Source: Candidatus Electryonea clarkiae | Lineage (GTDB): Bacteria > Electryoneota > Electryoneia > Electryoneales > Electryoneaceae | Direction of reading: 5' to 3' | Assembly (NCBI GenBank): GCA_030765455.1 | Contig: JAVCCM010000170.1 | Location: forward strand, 1 to 37,369 | Length of the DNA: 37,369 nt | In this document: positions 35,415 to 37,369 of the stretch, in pieces | Layout: each line of letters opens with the position of its first letter | How positions within the stretch are numbered: position 1 is the first letter of the stretch | Program-made: the position numbers and the translations under genes | The notes under the pieces: model-generated | Database searches by the model: none | What the model was told of the DNA's origin: nothing | What the model saw: the letters and a program-made list of their open reading frames with translations, nothing else

Positions 35415-35475
35415 GACAGCAATTGTAACGCAGGGACAAATTTTCTAGACCAACAGTAGTTCGCCAGGGACAGTT

Positions 35476-36956
35476 CTATTTCATATATGTCAGTTTCCGG
35501 GTAGCTGACCAGCCGGATTCCGACCTAACTTTCAGGAAAAATACTCCTGCCGCACCGTCGGCTTTCCAGTTGACATTATGAAATCCCGGGGTAACCTCTT
35601 TATCTACCAGTGTCGAAACTTTCTGACCTATCATATTGTAAATCTCTGCTGTAATCCTTGTTTGTAAAGGTATTGCAAGAGTTATATTGACCTCGGGATT
35701 GAACGGATTTGGGTAAGCTTCAGTGATCTCGAATCTTTGAGGAATACCTGATGCAATATCCCCAGATGTAACACCTGTCTCGACAACATTAATACTCCAT
35801 ATCTTGGAGGAGTAGGTACCATCCCTGCGTGGGTTATAGGCGTATGTCTTCCACCACCAGCGGTCAGGATCAGTAATTTCAATTTCCAGTTCTGTATTTA
35901 TATCAGCATTGTACTCTATTGTTTCTACCGGGTTAAAAAGACTGTCTGTTGACACAATTACCATGTACATAACAGTATCTCCCGGATTTGCATCAAGTGC
36001 CTCTTCCCACTGGAAAAGCATGAGATCAGGTTCATGTTCGCTGCCGTCTGCCGGAGAGAGAAGACTGAATTCATCAGGTGGATACTCCATGAATCCAGTG
36101 CCGGAAACAGCAATGATTATTTCCGATTCATCAGGATCATTACTATAGATAGTGATGTCATCCGTAAATTCTATTTCATCATTGGGTGAAAATGTTATGG
36201 AAACAGTTTCATCACCATCCGGCTCAATTATCAGGTCGTCAAAATCTTCAACCAGGAAAACATCATCTGAAGAGGTTATTGAATCGATCATCAAGTCAAC
36301 TGTACTTGCATTTTCAATAGTGAATTCCCAACTGAGCATGCTGTCAACAAATACCACTCCGAAATCATGCGTAGTATCTGAAAGAACAATGTCCGGTTCA
36401 GGCGGAGGTGGTAATTCTTCCGCTGTTGCACTGAAAGTGTAAATGTAATCACCCTGGTTATTATTATTACCGTTTGCAGCGTTTCCAGCAATATAGAAAG
36501 TGATATCGCCGGTTTCTTGCGCAGGAGCGATCCATCTGAATTCCCAGGTAGCTTCCTCCTGGTTCCTGTAAGTCCCGTTACTTGTCTGCTTCAGGAATTC
36601 CACACCGCCAGCAGTGGATGTCTGGGTATTGGTGTTATCAGTGATGACAATGTCGCCTGCCTGATCGTTATCCTCATCAAGAACAGCCAGCTCAAAACCC
36701 CAGCGAACTTGTCCTTCATCTTCCAACGTAATTTCCAAGTCATAGGTGTCGCCCGGTGCATACTCCAACAGCTCTGTTAAAAACAACGAACCGTTGCCAC
36801 TGTTTACCTGGAAACTGCTGTGACAGGCTGTACAGTTTACGTTATCAGGCGGATTCCCGGCTCGGTTGTTTAGCGGACCAGCGGACCAGCGGACCAGCCA
36901 AAGGAAATTGTCGCTGAAAGACAAGAAATTAATAAAACCGATATTAGTCGTAACAT
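35476..36956 (-). CDS. T9SS cargo protein with CXXCH reeler-like domain; frameshifted by an octamer repeat
   Basis: The body (about 490 residues) has NCTACHSSFQVNSGNGS, a haem-like motif in a choice-of-anchor V/reeler-like domain, then an immunoglobulin-like ASPM/SPD2/hydin-type region (SDTTHDFGVVFVDS, ISFSPND), a fibronectin-like region and a C-terminal sorting domain (EAYPNPFNPEVNITL...RKLTYMK). The body frame has no good start. The ATG at 36956 (GGGAG upstream) opens a typical signal peptide, MLRLISVLLISC..ISFGWSAGPL, but in another frame, which ends after 28 codons. The cause is three copies of TGGTCCGC; with two, the signal peptide runs smoothly into SAGPLNNRAG. Thus this is a phase-off form or a slip in sequence or assembly. 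Confidence 0.8.
36873..36898. repeat. Octamer tandem repeat GCGGACCA x3.25
   Basis: GCGGACCA occurs at 36873, 36881 and 36889 without interruption, with GC following. As eight is not a multiple of three, a change in copy number shifts the frame of the T9SS gene. Confidence 0.9.
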
Positions 36957-37369
36957 GCTTAACTCCCAAACGTAGAAATTCATTATCTATCTATTTGATA
37001 TCTGAACGGAAAAGTGTTAGTGAACCCTAACATACATATAATACTGCAATTTTTTAGTTAACGCGCTGAGTAGTGATAAAAAAGAGAGGAACATGGAGAC
37101 GAATTTTTAGTTTGTGGGCTGATTGTATCAGAAAAATCTATAATAATTCCTTTTTTGGATATATAATGTCTCTCGGAAATAATGCATCATGTTTGTGCAA
37201 ATGCATTACACAATGACCATTAAAATACATGATTATTGAATTCTCGATGCTGCAATACTTTCAAGAAAATGTATAATTCTATATTATACAATATATTCAA
37301 GAACTCCAATAAATATCTCCGAAGGAGATAAATGTGAATAGCCATGGGTGGAACCCATGGGACATTGTA
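36957..37369. other. A/T-rich right end, no gene seen
   Basis: It should contain the promoter of the minus-strand T9SS gene. At the edge, AGGAG (37323) precedes a GTG at 37334, and a palindrome CCATGGGT/ACCCATGG lies at 37342-37360. I cannot tell whether a gene starts here. Confidence 0.4.

Larger units (their letters stand above)
35192..35475. other. Convergent spacer with several hairpins
   Basis: It contains the terminator at 35218-35253, a hairpin CTTGGGC/GCCCAAG (35325-35346) and the stem AACCCAC.../...GTGGGTT (35386-35414), which serves as a possible terminator of the minus-strand gene ending at 35476. Confidence 0.5.

Noticed and set aside
37334..37369. Start of a plus-strand gene at the right edge (AGGAG then GTG)
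   Set aside because: Only 12 codons are visible, they cover a palindrome, and there is no family match.
1..37369. CRISPR arrays, insertion sequences, prophage or att sites
   Set aside because: No regularly spaced repeats of 24-40 bases, no transposase, integrase or phage gene was seen.

Overview
The window suggests an anaerobic or respiratory bacterium of the Fibrobacterota-Chlorobiota-Bacteroidota (FCB) group or a related candidate phylum (Calditrichota-, KSB1- or Marinimicrobia-like). The evidence is four large secreted proteins ending in a type IX secretion (T9SS) sorting domain with a PNPFN motif, three multihaem c-type cytochromes, and moderate-to-low GC with A/T-rich spacers. The placement is an inference; there is no rRNA in the window.

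Layout. 1-2567: a tRNA-Ser(GGA) with its terminator (minus strand; a possible structured RNA lies downstream at the window edge), then leuD and leuC on the minus strand, with a REPIN-like inverted repeat between them. 3041-7346 (plus): a T9SS cargo protein, a TIGR01777 epimerase-like protein and a Bcp-type peroxiredoxin. 7580-8943 (minus): a thiol-redox cluster of thioredoxin, a small Cys-containing membrane-anchored protein and a secreted TlpA/ResA-like protein. 9193-17606 (minus): a probable extracellular or periplasmic electron-transfer operon. In transcription order it holds a 90-residue protein, a 9-haem-site lipoprotein, an approximately 11-haem-site lipoprotein interrupted by an in-frame UGA, a tandem-rhodanese lipoprotein, a 19-haem cytochrome c fused to a b-type membrane domain, and an amidohydrolase-family lipoprotein.

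Regulation of that operon. A sigma-54 promoter (TGGCACG-N4-ATGC, GG-N10-GC spacing) lies about 40 bases upstream of its first gene. The gene just upstream (17963-19699) encodes an unusual sigma-54 activator with an ArsC/low-molecular-weight-phosphatase-like N-terminus, a PAS domain, an AAA+ domain and a Fis-type HTH. Repeated TACATTTT-type sites between the two are candidate enhancers.

19903-26036: a DHH-family-like protein that lost its DHH motif, a beta-propeller sensor histidine kinase, an 890-base spacer with a consensus promoter and small-RNA-like hairpin, and two small secreted peptides sharing a conserved C-terminal tail (YG..[ED]P.P.TPVE). 26523-36956: a GH13 debranching enzyme (minus), a VOC-fold protein, and three T9SS cargo proteins. 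One of these (HEXXH protease) is cut by an in-frame TAA. Another is thrown out of frame by an 8-base tandem repeat in its signal-peptide region, as expected of a phase-variable gene or an assembly slip.

The most notable items are the in-frame UGA in a multihaem cytochrome followed by a SECIS-like hairpin (candidate selenoprotein), the sigma-54/ArsC-like regulator with its promoter, the octamer-repeat frameshift, the paired secreted peptides, and GTAG-tagged REP/REPIN-like hairpins.
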